Shown piece after piece: positions 50,342 through 59,314 of a DNA stretch of 64,000 nucleotides. Position 1 is the stretch's first letter, and each line of letters begins with the position of its first letter. Source of the DNA: Sporichthya polymorpha DSM 43042 (GTDB lineage: Bacteria > Actinomycetota > Actinomycetes > Sporichthyales > Sporichthyaceae); NCBI RefSeq assembly GCF_000384115.1, contig NZ_KB913029.1:840907-904906 (forward strand). The letters run 5' to 3'. A program made the position numbers and the translations under genes. Below the pieces are notes generated by a model that did no database searches, was not told the DNA's origin, and saw only the letters and a program-made list of their open reading frames with translations.

Positions 50342-52084
50342 TCAGGTGGCCCGCACGTAGGTGCCGGGCGCGGCGACGATCGCGGGGTGCTCGGCGGAGC
50401 CGGGTGTCGACGGCGCGTCCACCATCTCACCTCCGTGTTCGTGCAACCACTGGCTGAAGTCGGGCCACCAGGAACCCTTCACCGTCTCGGCGGCCTTCAA
50501 CCAATCATGCGCGTCGGCGGGGGTGCTGTCCGCGATTCGGAAGGTTGCCTTGGGGTTCGTGGGCGGGTTCACGATCGAGGCGACGTGCCCGGCGCTGGAC
50601 AGGACGAATCGGCTGTTCCCGCCCAGAAGTTGCGTACTGGCGTAGCAGGACTCCCACGGGCAGAGGTGGTCGTTGATCCCGCCGGTGATGTAGGTGTCGA
50701 TGTCCACCGTGCCGAGGTCGACCGGCGATCCGAGCATCGTCGCCATCCCCGGGTGGACCAGCGAGTTCTGCTGGGCCATCGCGAGGAAGTCCTTGTGGAG
50801 CGCCGCGGCCATGCGGGTCGTGTCCGCGTTCCAGAACAGGACGTCGAAGGGTCGGGGTGACTTGCCCATCAGGTAGCTGTCGACCCAGTAGTTCCAGATC
50901 AGGTCGCGAGGCCGGAGCCAGGCGAACACCTCCGCGAGCACGCGCCCGTCGAGGTAGCCGCGGGCGGCCGACGAGCGGGCCGCCGCCTCGGCCGCGGCCG
51001 GCGTGAGCAGCGCCCCGGCGACGCCGGCGCGGGACTGGTCGAGGACGGTGACCGACCAGGCGGCGGCGGAGACGTCCGTCAGCCGTCCGGTGTCGGCGAG
51101 GTGGGCGAGCACCATCGCGCTCAGGATCCCGCCGGAGCAGAACGAGAGCAGCGAGACGCTCTCGCTGCCGCAGATCTGCCGGGCGGTGCCGATCGCGTTG
51201 ACGATCGCGTCGCCGTAGGTGTCGAGGTTCCAGGCGGAATGCCGGACGTCCGGGTTGCGCCACGACATCACGAACACCTGGTGCCCCTGGCCGACCAGGT
51301 ACTCGACCATGCTGCGCCCGGGCGCCATGTCGGCGACGTAGTACTTGTTGATCACCGGCGGCACGAGCAGCAGCGGGACCCGCCGGACGGTCGGGGTCGT
51401 GGCGTTGTACTGCAGCAGCTCGTAGACCGCCGTCCGCTCGACGACGGCACCCGGCGTCGCGGCGACGTTGACGCCCACCTCGAAGGCGTCCGGCTCCACC
51501 ATCCGCGGGACGCGGGGCGGCGCGGACAGGTCGCGGACGAGGTTGCGCGTCCCGCGGACCAGGCTCGCGCCCTTCGTCTCCTTGGCGGTGGCCAGCGCGC
51601 CCGGGTTCAAAACCAGGTTGTTGCTGGGCGCGGTCGCGTCGAGGAGGTTGCTCACCGTCAGCGTCACGCGGTGGCCGGCGTTCTCGTCCAGCCCCGCGTT
51701 CGCGACCAGCTGCTCCGCGGACGCGGAGACGGCCAGGTGCGCCTGGAGCGCCCGGCGCAGGACGGGGTTCTCCTGCCACGCGGGGTGCGCGTAGCGGGCG
51801 TCCTTGGGATGCGGCGCCAGCTCGGACCGGCCGGCGACGACCTTCGCCAGCTCCCCGGTCAGGGTCGCGCTCTGGCTGACGACCGTCCGGGGCCGGCGGG
51901 CGAGGGCCCCGGCCAGCTTCAGCGTCGAGGACGGGGTGGGGACGAGATTGCGCCAGGAGCCCTCCGTGGCCCGGGACAGGAGCAGGTCGAAGGGGACGCC
52001 GACCTCGACGGCCTCCTCATTTCGTCCAGAGGTACGGCCAGGGGTACGAGCAGAACCTCGGGGCGCGCCGTTGCGTGCGCTCAT
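50342..52084 (-). CDS. phaC: Poly(3-hydroxyalkanoate) synthase
   Basis: 580-residue class I/II-type PHA synthase. The lipase-box-like active site is LSFCSGGIL (cysteine near residue 315), preceded by VVPPVINKYYVADMAPGRSMVEYL-type region and followed by the WNADTTRMAAALHKDF and HLCPWESCY elements with the general base in SSAGHVASIVNPP. It polymerises 3-hydroxyacyl-CoA into storage granules. ATG at 52084. Followed at 2-base spacing by the depolymerase-like gene; the two form a storage-polymer unit. No PhaE/PhaR subunit gene is nearby. Confidence 0.93.
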   Translation of the reverse strand: MSARNGAPRGSARTPGRTSGRNEEAVEVGVPFDLLLSRATEGSWRNLVPTPSSTLKLAGALARRPRTVVSQSATLTGELAKVVAGRSELAPHPKDARYAHPAWQENPVLRRALQAHLAVSASAEQLVANAGLDENAGHRVTLTVSNLLDATAPSNNLVLNPGALATAKETKGASLVRGTRNLVRDLSAPPRVPRMVEPDAFEVGVNVAATPGAVVERTAVYELLQYNATTPTVRRVPLLLVPPVINKYYVADMAPGRSMVEYLVGQGHQVFVMSWRNPDVRHSAWNLDTYGDAIVNAIGTARQICGSESVSLLSFCSGGILSAMVLAHLADTGRLTDVSAAAWSVTVLDQSRAGVAGALLTPAAAEAAARSSAARGYLDGRVLAEVFAWLRPRDLIWNYWVDSYLMGKSPRPFDVLFWNADTTRMAAALHKDFLAMAQQNSLVHPGMATMLGSPVDLGTVDIDTYITGGINDHLCPWESCYASTQLLGGNSRFVLSSAGHVASIVNPPTNPKATFRIADSTPADAHDWLKAAETVKGSWWPDFSQWLHEHGGEMVDAPSTPGSAEHPAIVAAPGTYVRAT

Positions 52085-52300
52085 TCCGCGACCACCTTCG
52101 GGAAGGGGACTTTCGGGTGGGGCCGAGCGTGGGACCAGGGCGGATCTGTCAGGGAATCCGACCGGGTGTGCCGAACACTAACGGGAAACGTGCAAATTTC
52201 ACGGGTGAGGGCGAATCAGCTTTTGGCCGCCTTTGTGGGTTCCCTGACCTTGCCCTGCTTCCATGCTCAGGAGGGGTTGTCGAGAAACACGGGGTGAGGC

Positions 52301-53137
52301 ATGTCCAGCGAAGTCCCGATCGACGGCGGAGTGCCGTCCGAAGGGCCGGAGCTGCTCGCTCTCCGTCGCCTCGCGTTCACGGCGCTCCCGCCGACGATCG
52401 CCCGGCGGCGCCGCGCGCGGCTGGCGGACGGACTGGCGCGGATGGCACTCGCCGACGCCGGGGACGACTACGCGGCCGCCCGGGCCCGGGTGATCCGGGA
52501 CGTCCTGCACGCGGGGCCCGGGGGCGGCTGGCTGCCCGCGGGCCTGGTCCGGGTCGTGGACGGCGGCCCCGCGGCCTCCCGGCAGATCGAGCACGCGCTG
52601 GCCGGCATGGTCCCGGCCTCCCGCGCCGCGTTCGCGCTGATGCACCTGGAGAACCTGCCGGCGGCCAGGATCGAGGCCCTGCTGGCCTCGGCGGGGGTCG
52701 CCGACCCCCGCACCGCCGTCTCGATCGCCACCCGCACCCCACTGGACCCCACCGCGCTGCGGTCGGTGGTCGTGCCGGTCGCGACGGCGTCGGTCTCGCC
52801 CCGGCTCGTCGGGGCCGCGGCGATCGGGCTGGTGCTCGCGGTCGCGGCGCCGGTGATCGCCGTCAGCGCCTTCTCCGGCGAGGACACCAAGCCGGCCGTC
52901 AAGGTCTCGAACGAGCTGCGCACGGACTCCGAGCGGGAGTCCGCCATCCAGGCGGCCAAGGACGCGCTCAAGGACGCCCGGGAGCGGGACGGCGACACCG
53001 CCGACCAGAGCCTCAAGCGCATCCTCGCCCGTCTCGACGACGCCCTCGACGAGCCCGGCCTCAGCCGCCGGCAGAAGCAGCGACTCAAGAAGCTCCGCGC
53101 GGACGTGGTCGAGGAGCGGCAGCGGCTGCGGGACTGA
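52301..53137 (+). CDS. Single-pass membrane protein, copy 2 (paralogue of 46942-47742)
   Basis: 278 residues with the same plan as the protein at 46942: a helical N-domain with ALAGMVPASRAAFALMHLEN and RIEALLASAGVADPRTAVS, a membrane helix (AAAIGLVLAVAAPVIAVSA) and a charged C-terminal coiled coil ending RRQKQRLKKLRADVVEERQRLRD. It is followed by a PfkB kinase instead of a binding lipoprotein. ATG at 52301. The shared GVxDPRTAVS and VAAPVIAVS blocks show common descent. Function unknown; a membrane-anchored regulator is possible. Confidence 0.65.
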   Translation: MSSEVPIDGGVPSEGPELLALRRLAFTALPPTIARRRRARLADGLARMALADAGDDYAAARARVIRDVLHAGPGGGWLPAGLVRVVDGGPAASRQIEHALAGMVPASRAAFALMHLENLPAARIEALLASAGVADPRTAVSIATRTPLDPTALRSVVVPVATASVSPRLVGAAAIGLVLAVAAPVIAVSAFSGEDTKPAVKVSNELRTDSERESAIQAAKDALKDARERDGDTADQSLKRILARLDDALDEPGLSRRQKQRLKKLRADVVEERQRLRD

Positions 53138-53190
53138 GTCCCGGGGCGGGCCGCTTGGTTGCCCGCTGCGCCCGCGGGTAGCGCCCCCGC

Positions 53191-54132
53191 GTGAGCGGCA
53201 CCGTGTTCGTCTTCGCACCCGACCCGTTGCTGACCGTGACCGTCGAGGCGGGGCCGGGCGGCGACGAGATCCATCTGCACCCGGGCGGTCAGGGATTCTG
53301 GGCGGCCCGGATGGCGCACGCGCTGGGGGCCGTGGTGACGCTCGGCGGGCCGTTCGGCGGCGAGTCCGGGGCCGTCGTCCGGGCGCTGATGGCCGACACC
53401 GGCCTCCAGGTCGCGGCCGTGTCGGTCGGGGCGACGAACGGCGCGTACGTCCACGACCGCCGCGACGGTGAGCGCCGCCAGGTCGCCGCCATGCGGCCGG
53501 AGACCCTGACCCGGCACGACATCGACGACTTCTACACGACCGCGCTGACCGGGGCCCTGGAGGCGGACGTCACCATCCTGGCCGGGCCCGGGGCGTGGGA
53601 TCCGCCGCTGCTGCCGTCCGAGATCTACCGGCGTCTGGCCGGTGACCTGCGCTCGATGGGGCGCACGGTGGTCGCCGATCTGTCCGGCGACGTCCTGGCC
53701 GAGGCACTGGCCGGCGGGCTCAGCCTGGTCAAGGTCAGCCACGAGGAACTCGAGCGCGACGGGCTCGCGACGCCCGGCGACACCGCGTCGCTGCTGAGCG
53801 CGATGACCGAACTGACCAAGACCGGCGCCGACAACGTCGTCGTCAGCCGGGCGGGCGACCCGGCCTTCGCGCTCATCGACGGACGACTGGTGTCGGTCAC
53901 CGGGCCCTCGCTCGACGTCGTCGACCACCGCGGCGCCGGGGACTCGATGACCGCCGGCCTCGCCGTCGGCATCGCCGCGGGGCTGGACCTCGCCGAGGCG
54001 CTCCGACTCGGGGCTGCCGCCGGCGCCCTGAACGTGACGCGGCACGGGCTGGCCAGCGGGGAGCGGTCCGCGATCCAGCGACTGGCCGAGCAGTTCGAGT
54101 TGCACGATCTGAATCCGGAGGCAGCGACATGA
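53191..54132 (+). CDS. PfkB-family sugar kinase
   Basis: 313-residue carbohydrate kinase of the PfkB/ribokinase group. The N-terminal glycine motif is HPGGQGFWAARMAHALGA and the catalytic loop is VDHRGAGDSMTAGLAVG (GAGD near residue 248). It is close to 1-phosphofructokinase-like proteins in form, but the sugar is not determined. GTG start at 53191. It overlaps surE by 4 bases (ATGA), hinting at a shared nucleotide/sugar salvage role. Confidence 0.87.
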   Translation: MSGTVFVFAPDPLLTVTVEAGPGGDEIHLHPGGQGFWAARMAHALGAVVTLGGPFGGESGAVVRALMADTGLQVAAVSVGATNGAYVHDRRDGERRQVAAMRPETLTRHDIDDFYTTALTGALEADVTILAGPGAWDPPLLPSEIYRRLAGDLRSMGRTVVADLSGDVLAEALAGGLSLVKVSHEELERDGLATPGDTASLLSAMTELTKTGADNVVVSRAGDPAFALIDGRLVSVTGPSLDVVDHRGAGDSMTAGLAVGIAAGLDLAEALRLGAAAGALNVTRHGLASGERSAIQRLAEQFELHDLNPEAAT

Positions 54133-54941
54133 CGTCGGACATGACGGAGCGTCAGGACAACGGCCCCTCGGTCCTGATCACGAACGACGACGGGATCGCC
54201 AGCGAGGGTCTGCGACTGCTCGCCATCGCGGCCCGCCAGGCCGGGATGCGGCCGGTCGTCGCGGCTCCGATGACGGACACCAGTGGCGCCAGTGCCTCGA
54301 TCACCTCGACCGAGACCGACGGGCGGCTGCTGTTCGAGACGCGCGAGCTGCCCGGGCTGGAGGACTGCCCGACCTACGCGGTCGCGGCGCTGCCGGCGTA
54401 CATCTCGCTGGTCGGGGTGCGGGGCGCGTTCGGCGGCCCGTTCGACTACGTCCTCTCCGGCATCAACAACGGCCCGAACACCGGTCACGCGATCCTGCAC
54501 TCCGGCACCGTCGGTGCGGCCCTGACCGCGGCCGGGCAGGGTGTGACGTCGCTGGCGGTGTCGCTCGGCGTCGGGCCCGACCGCAACTTCGCGACCGCGG
54601 CCGCGCTCGCGGAGCGGGTCCTGCCGTGCCTGATGTCCGCACCCAAGGGGACGATCCTGAACCTCAACGTCCCGGACCTGGCGCCCGACGACGTGCGCGG
54701 CGTCCGCGAGGCGTCGCTGGCCAGCTTCGGTGCGGTACAGACGAACATCCTCGAGTCGGGCAAGGGCTACGTCGTCACCGGGTTCTCGGAGGTCGACACC
54801 AGTTCGGAGCCGGACAGCGACGCCGCCCTCCTCGCCGCGGGCTGGGCGACCCTGACGGCCCTGCGGCCGGTCTGCCAGGCCGGGGACGTCGACCTCCGCT
54901 CGCTGGTCGGGGACTTCCTCACCGGCCCGATCAAGGCCTGA
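54129..54941 (+). CDS. surE: 5'-nucleotidase SurE
   Basis: 270-residue metal-dependent 5'/3'-nucleotidase. The active-site motif LITNDDGI with Asp20-Asp21 is near the N-terminus, and APMTDTSGASASIT and SGINNGPNTGHAI are the other conserved SurE elements. It removes phosphate from nucleoside monophosphates, often induced in stationary phase. ATG at 54129, overlapping the kinase stop. Confidence 0.92.
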   Translation: MTSDMTERQDNGPSVLITNDDGIASEGLRLLAIAARQAGMRPVVAAPMTDTSGASASITSTETDGRLLFETRELPGLEDCPTYAVAALPAYISLVGVRGAFGGPFDYVLSGINNGPNTGHAILHSGTVGAALTAAGQGVTSLAVSLGVGPDRNFATAAALAERVLPCLMSAPKGTILNLNVPDLAPDDVRGVREASLASFGAVQTNILESGKGYVVTGFSEVDTSSEPDSDAALLAAGWATLTALRPVCQAGDVDLRSLVGDFLTGPIKA

Positions 54942-54948
54942 CGCACCC

Positions 54949-55524
54949 TCAGGGGTGCGGCTTGCCCCCGGAGGCGATGAGGTTCACCACACGCTCGATC
55001 GCCTTCGCCCGCCCGGCGGGGGTCTTCGTCCGCTGCACCCGGTGCAGGACCGCGAAGCGGTTCGAACTGTCGAGGGCGTCGAACTTCTTCCGCGCCCCGG
55101 CGGCCTTCAGCGCGGCGGCGAGGTCGTCGGGCACGGTCGCCGTCGAGGGCGGGTCGTACGCCGCGTCCCAGCGGCCGTCGGCCTTTGCCCGTTCGACCTC
55201 CGCCAGTCCGCGCGGGCGCATCCGCCCCTCCGCGATCAGCTTCTCGACCTTGACGCGATTCAGCTTCGCCCACGCGCTCTTCGGCCGGCGCGGAGTGAAC
55301 CGCTGCAGGTGCCAGGAGTCGTCGACCCGCCGCACCTGCCCGTCGATCCACCCGAAGCACAGCGCGACCTCGACCGCCCCCGCCCAGTCGAGGGACGCGA
55401 TCCCCGTCGCCTTCTTCGCGAACCGGATCCAGAGTTCGTCCGCGGTGTCCGCATGCTCCTCCAGCCACGCCTCGAACTCCGCCGGCCCGGTGAAGAAGAC
55501 CCCGTCCCCCGGCGTAGCTGACAC
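54949..55524 (-). CDS. YdeI/OmpD-associated family protein
   Basis: 191-residue protein of the bacteriocin-protection/YdeI (OmpD-associated) family. The N-terminal half contains FTGPAEFEAWLEEHADTADELWIRFAKK and EVALCFGWIDGQVRRVDDSWHLQRFTPRRPKSAWAKLN-like order (several short blocks), and the C-terminal half has FDALDSSNRFAVLHRVQ and TPAGRAKAIERVV. Biochemical role unclear; members confer resistance phenotypes. GTG start. It ends 8 bases from surE in convergent orientation. Confidence 0.85.
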   Translation of the reverse strand: MSATPGDGVFFTGPAEFEAWLEEHADTADELWIRFAKKATGIASLDWAGAVEVALCFGWIDGQVRRVDDSWHLQRFTPRRPKSAWAKLNRVKVEKLIAEGRMRPRGLAEVERAKADGRWDAAYDPPSTATVPDDLAAALKAAGARKKFDALDSSNRFAVLHRVQRTKTPAGRAKAIERVVNLIASGGKPHP

Positions 55525-55578
55525 GGCACGAATCTAATCACCGGCGGCCGCCGCGCGTCCGCCATCGCCCCGGGAGCC

Positions 55579-57348
55579 TCAGGCGGCTGGCTCGTCGGGT
55601 GCGGGGCGGGGTGGTTGTCGTTCATCCCCGGGTGCGCTGGCTCGCCCGGGTGTGTCGGGTTCGATCAGTGGTGGGATTTCGACGTCGTAGACGACACCGA
55701 GGCGGGTGATCCAGCGGACTCGGTCGTGGCCGAGCCGGATGAGTTGCCACCCGCCCTTGGTCTTGAGGTCGTGGTCGTGCTCGCACAGCGGGCCGAGGTT
55801 CCCGGCCAGGGTCAGTCCGCCGCGGGCGTGGTCGATCGTGTGGTCGATCTCCGACCGCGCGGCCGGGAGCCGGCAGCCGGGGGCCTGGCAGGTCGTCATC
55901 CGCAGCTGGGTGTCCCGACGTAGGGCTTGGCGGGGGAAGCGGCGGCGCGCCTCGGCAGAGTTCGCGTCGTCCGGGTCTTCCGGCGTGGGCTGGTCGTCCG
56001 GTCCTGCGGTAGCCAGAAGGTGCTGGCGGCCGATCTCGACGAGCACGGGCCGCCAGAGGGCGATCTCGGGGCTGGTGACGGTCTCCTCCAGCAGGGTCTG
56101 CAGCAGGTCGGCGGGAATGAGGAGGTCGACGATGCCGTGGTCACTGGTCCGGCGCCGTTCCCAGTCGATCGGCCGGGCGATGACGAGCCCGGAGCTGACC
56201 GCGTACCCGTCGGGGCCGGTGACCGCGAACCGCCACTGCCCGGCGGAGAGTTGCTTCGCGAGGTCGCGGGCGTACTCGGCGTGGATCGGTCCCTGCCCGG
56301 CCAGTTCGGCGGGGTCGCGGTCCAGCCCGAGCAGAGTGGAGACCTTCGCGGTCAGCTGCACCCCGTGATGCGGGGACCGCGCCACCGGCGCCGGCTCCGC
56401 CTCCGGCTCGGGGGCGGGCTCGGGCGCCGGCTCGGGCTCCGGCTCGGGCGCCGGCTCCGGCTGGTACTCCTCGCCCATCTCGGTGTCGTCGGTCTCGTCG
56501 GCCGGGTCGTGCTCGTCCTCGGTGGGGCGGGTGGTGGCGAGGTGGGCGAGGATCTGGTCGTCGGTGAAGTCGGCGTAAGTGCCGTCCAGCAGGTTGAGCG
56601 CGATCTCCGAGCGCAGGTGATCCAGCGGCCGCGGATCACCCGCACGTTTGGCGTCGTCGGCGAGCTTGCGGACCCGGGCGATGGCGGCGGCGACGCGGGC
56701 GGGGTCCTGGTTCTGCGCGGCGAGGGTGGCGGTGCCGTCCTCGTTGCGCCAGGAGATCACGCGCCGCTCGCGGTGCGCTTCGGCGAAGCGCCGCTGGGCC
56801 CAGTCCGGGTCGAGCTGGATCCCGAGTTTGCGGCACCGCGCGCCGAGCTGCTCACTGGTCCACGGGCGGTCGGCGTCGATCGAGCAGTGCCCGAGGACCT
56901 CATCGATCACGGTGCTGGCGTGCTCATCGCTCATGTCCCGGACCCAGAAATGGATCACCCGGGCCCGTTCGATACTCAACTCGCCGGCGGCCATCGCGGC
57001 ATGCAATTTCGGGAAGCGGCGCACGATCGCCCAGGCGAAGTCCAGCAGCTCGTTGGCGGTGTAGGCCGAGATGTGCAGGGCGGTGCGGACCTCATCGGCG
57101 CCCCAGCGGTCCGGGGCCGCCAGGCGCACGATCTCGTCCTCGGAATCCAGGCCGCGGGACCCGACCTCGGCCACCATTGCCAGCCAGGCCGCGTGGGCGG
57201 CGTTGAGCTGCCGTTGCGTCGCACGCAGCACGGCGACCGACTCGGCCCCGGTCATCGACGCGCACTCGCCCTCGCTGGGCGCGATGCCCAACGAGACCTG
57301 CCACGCACTCGGCGTGGGCGCTGCTGCTGTCGATGTCCCCGTCATCAC
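55579..57348 (-). CDS. DUF222 / 13E12-family HNH endonuclease, second copy
   Basis: 589-residue 13E12-type protein with an N-terminal helical DUF222 domain and a C-terminal HNH nuclease (CQAPGCRLPAARSEIDHTIDHARGG, NLGPLCEHDHDLK). A Pro-Glu-Ala linker (EPAPEPEPEPAPEP, about residues 290-325) divides them. No SOS box is visible upstream, in contrast to the other copy. Start is GTG at 57348 or ATG at 57345. The palindromic intergenic block begins about 120 bases upstream. Confidence 0.88.
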   Translation of the reverse strand: MMTGTSTAAAPTPSAWQVSLGIAPSEGECASMTGAESVAVLRATQRQLNAAHAAWLAMVAEVGSRGLDSEDEIVRLAAPDRWGADEVRTALHISAYTANELLDFAWAIVRRFPKLHAAMAAGELSIERARVIHFWVRDMSDEHASTVIDEVLGHCSIDADRPWTSEQLGARCRKLGIQLDPDWAQRRFAEAHRERRVISWRNEDGTATLAAQNQDPARVAAAIARVRKLADDAKRAGDPRPLDHLRSEIALNLLDGTYADFTDDQILAHLATTRPTEDEHDPADETDDTEMGEEYQPEPAPEPEPEPAPEPAPEPEAEPAPVARSPHHGVQLTAKVSTLLGLDRDPAELAGQGPIHAEYARDLAKQLSAGQWRFAVTGPDGYAVSSGLVIARPIDWERRRTSDHGIVDLLIPADLLQTLLEETVTSPEIALWRPVLVEIGRQHLLATAGPDDQPTPEDPDDANSAEARRRFPRQALRRDTQLRMTTCQAPGCRLPAARSEIDHTIDHARGGLTLAGNLGPLCEHDHDLKTKGGWQLIRLGHDRVRWITRLGVVYDVEIPPLIEPDTPGRASAPGDERQPPRPAPDEPAA

Positions 57349-57466
57349 GAATCAACCTAGAGGCCACCACCGACAGTCCATTTTCGCCGGGACGAAGAGC
57401 GCGCAGGCGCTGAACCCGCAGTGTCACAACACCTCTGACGCCTCATCAACATCACGCGACCCCCAT

Positions 57467-57483
57467 TGGAGATGTCATCTCCA
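57467..57483. repeat. Third copy of the 17-bp palindromic element (intergenic)
   Basis: TGGAGATGTCATCTCCA identical to the two copies inside mftF and sharing ACG to its right with the first of them. It lies in the 193-bp gap between the HNH gene and the biotin carboxylase gene, 23 bases from a larger palindrome. Confidence 0.85.
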
Positions 57484-57489
57484 ACGGGT

Positions 57490-57560
57490 TGTGGATAACC
57501 CCGACGAAAGGGTGACACCCCTTACTCGCGAGTAAGGGGTGTCACCCTTTCTTATCCACA
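57490..57560. repeat. 46-bp perfect palindrome flanked by inverted DnaA-box 9-mers
   Basis: Positions 57506-57551 form a perfect inverted repeat with 23-bp arms (GAAAGGGTGACACCCC then TTACTCG, and complement). Just outside lie TGTGGATAA (57490-57498) and TTATCCACA (57552-57560), both exact DnaA-box consensus 9-mers in inverted orientation. The TGA stop of the biotin carboxylase gene (57544-57542) is inside the right arm, so the element supplies that gene's last codons. The motif GGGTGTCACCCTTTCTT is shared with 284-316. Confidence 0.85.
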
Positions 57561-59305
57561 GGGGCGGCGAGGGTGCAGAGGACGGTGGCGGCGGCGACGG
57601 GGGCGCCGGGAGTGACCGAGAGGCCGGTGACGACGCCGGCGCGGTGCGCGCGGACGGGGTTCTCCATCTTCATCGCCTCGCAGACGGCGATCAGGTCGCC
57701 GGGGGCGACGAGGTCGCCGTCCTTCACCGCGACGGCGACGATCGTCCCCTGCATCGGGGCGAGGACCTCGGGGCCGTCGGCGACGGCGGCGCCCGCGGTG
57801 CGCAGGGCCGCGGCCTCGGCGCGGATCGCCGCGGCCCGGCCGCCGAGGACCGTGAGGCCGGGGACGCGGACCGGCATCACGCGACGCCCGACGCGCACGC
57901 CCACCACGGCGGGGTCGGTCGGGCCTCCGCCGGTTTCGAGGTCGGCCTCGGCGGCGAGGTCCTGCTCGACCCAACGGTTGTGGACGCGCAGCACCTCGCC
58001 CGCGAAGTCGGGGTGCCGGACGATCCGCCGGTAGACGGCCAGCGGCGTCGGGACGCCGGCGATCTCGGTCTCCGCCAGCACCCGCGCGGCCCGGCGCAGG
58101 GCGGCGGCGCGGTCGGGAGCGCTCACGATCAGCTTGGCGAACATCGAGTCGAACCGCGGGTCGACGGCGTCGCCGTCCTCCACCCCGGCGTCGAGGCGCA
58201 CGCCCGGCCCGGTCGGGACGGCCAGCCGGGTCACGGTCCCCGGCACCGGCAGGTAGCCCTGCGCCGGGTCCTCGGCGATCAACCGGAACTCGACGGCGTG
58301 GCCGCGGGCCGGGACGTCGTCCTCACGAGCCAGGCGACCACCGGCCGCGAGCCGAAACTGCTCGGCGACGAGGTCGACGCCGGTCGTCTCCTCGGTCACC
58401 GGGTGCTCGACCTGCAGCCGGGTGTTCACCTCGAGGAACGCGACGGTCCCGTCCGTGCCGACGAGGTACTCCACCGTGCCCGCATTCCGGTAGCCGGCGG
58501 CGCGGCAGAGGGAACGCGCGGACTCCGAGATCCGCGCCACCACCCCGGCGGGCAGAGCCGGCGCGGGAGCCTCCTCGACGAGCTTCTGATTGCGCCGCTG
58601 GACCGAGCAGTCGCGCAGCCCGACCACCACGACCCGGCCGTCGTCGTCCGCGAGCACCTGCGCCTCGACGTGCCGGGCGGAGTCGAGGAACCGCTCGACG
58701 AAGCACTCCCCACGCCCGAACGCGGCGACGGCCTCGCGGGTCGCGGAGGCGAACGCGTCGGGGATCTCCGCGACCGTCCGCACGACCTTCAGCCCGCGGC
58801 CACCGCCCCCGAACGCGGCCTTGATGACCAGCGGCAACCCGTGCTCCGCGGCGAACGCCTCGACCGCCGCCGCGTCGGCCACCGGTGACTCGGTGCCGGG
58901 CAGCAGGGGCACCCCCGCGTCCCGCGCGATCCGACGGGCCGTCACCTTGTCGCCGAGGTCCCGGATCACCGCCGGCGGCGGGCCGATCCACACCAGCCCG
59001 GCCGTACGGACCGCCTCCGCGAAGTCCGCGTTCTCGGCGAGGAACCCGTAGCCCGGGTGGATCGCGTCCACCCCGGCCCGCTGCGCGGCGGCGACCACCG
59101 ACGCGATGTCGAGGTAGCTCTCGACCTCGTGGGCCTCGTCGGCGCGCCGGACGTGCAGCGCTTCCGCATCGGCAGCCGTGTGGACCGCCACCGCCCGCAT
59201 CCCGGCGTCCCGCGCCGCGCGCAGGACGCGCACCGCGATCTCGCCGCGGTTCGCGACCAGCACCGACCGCAGCGGTTCCGGGGGCTCGCCGGTCAGGACG
59301 GTCAT
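57542..59305 (-). CDS. Biotin carboxylase-BCCP fusion (acyl-CoA carboxylase alpha)
   Basis: 587-residue acyl-CoA carboxylase alpha subunit. The biotin carboxylase part (1 to about 440) has VLVANRGEIAVRVLRAARDAG near the start, ATP-grasp glycine loop AAFGGGGRGLKVV (about 168-180), EVNTRLQVEHPVTEE and the BC C-domain. The C-terminal biotinyl domain carries EAMKMENP near residue 545. It is shorter than the 650-plus residue actinobacterial AccA3 type. It carboxylates biotin; the carboxyltransferase partner is the partial gene at 63497. ATG at 59305, last gene of the CoA-ester operon; its last codons (DKKG and stop) lie in a palindrome. Confidence 0.93.
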   Translation of the reverse strand: MTVLTGEPPEPLRSVLVANRGEIAVRVLRAARDAGMRAVAVHTAADAEALHVRRADEAHEVESYLDIASVVAAAQRAGVDAIHPGYGFLAENADFAEAVRTAGLVWIGPPPAVIRDLGDKVTARRIARDAGVPLLPGTESPVADAAAVEAFAAEHGLPLVIKAAFGGGGRGLKVVRTVAEIPDAFASATREAVAAFGRGECFVERFLDSARHVEAQVLADDDGRVVVVGLRDCSVQRRNQKLVEEAPAPALPAGVVARISESARSLCRAAGYRNAGTVEYLVGTDGTVAFLEVNTRLQVEHPVTEETTGVDLVAEQFRLAAGGRLAREDDVPARGHAVEFRLIAEDPAQGYLPVPGTVTRLAVPTGPGVRLDAGVEDGDAVDPRFDSMFAKLIVSAPDRAAALRRAARVLAETEIAGVPTPLAVYRRIVRHPDFAGEVLRVHNRWVEQDLAAEADLETGGGPTDPAVVGVRVGRRVMPVRVPGLTVLGGRAAAIRAEAAALRTAGAAVADGPEVLAPMQGTIVAVAVKDGDLVAPGDLIAVCEAMKMENPVRAHRAGVVTGLSVTPGAPVAAATVLCTLAAPVDKKG

Positions 59306-59314
59306 GACGGTGCG

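Noticed and set aside
57490-57560. Chromosomal origin (oriC)
   Set aside because: Two DnaA boxes only, no AT-rich unwinding region and no dnaA, dnaN or parAB genes nearby.
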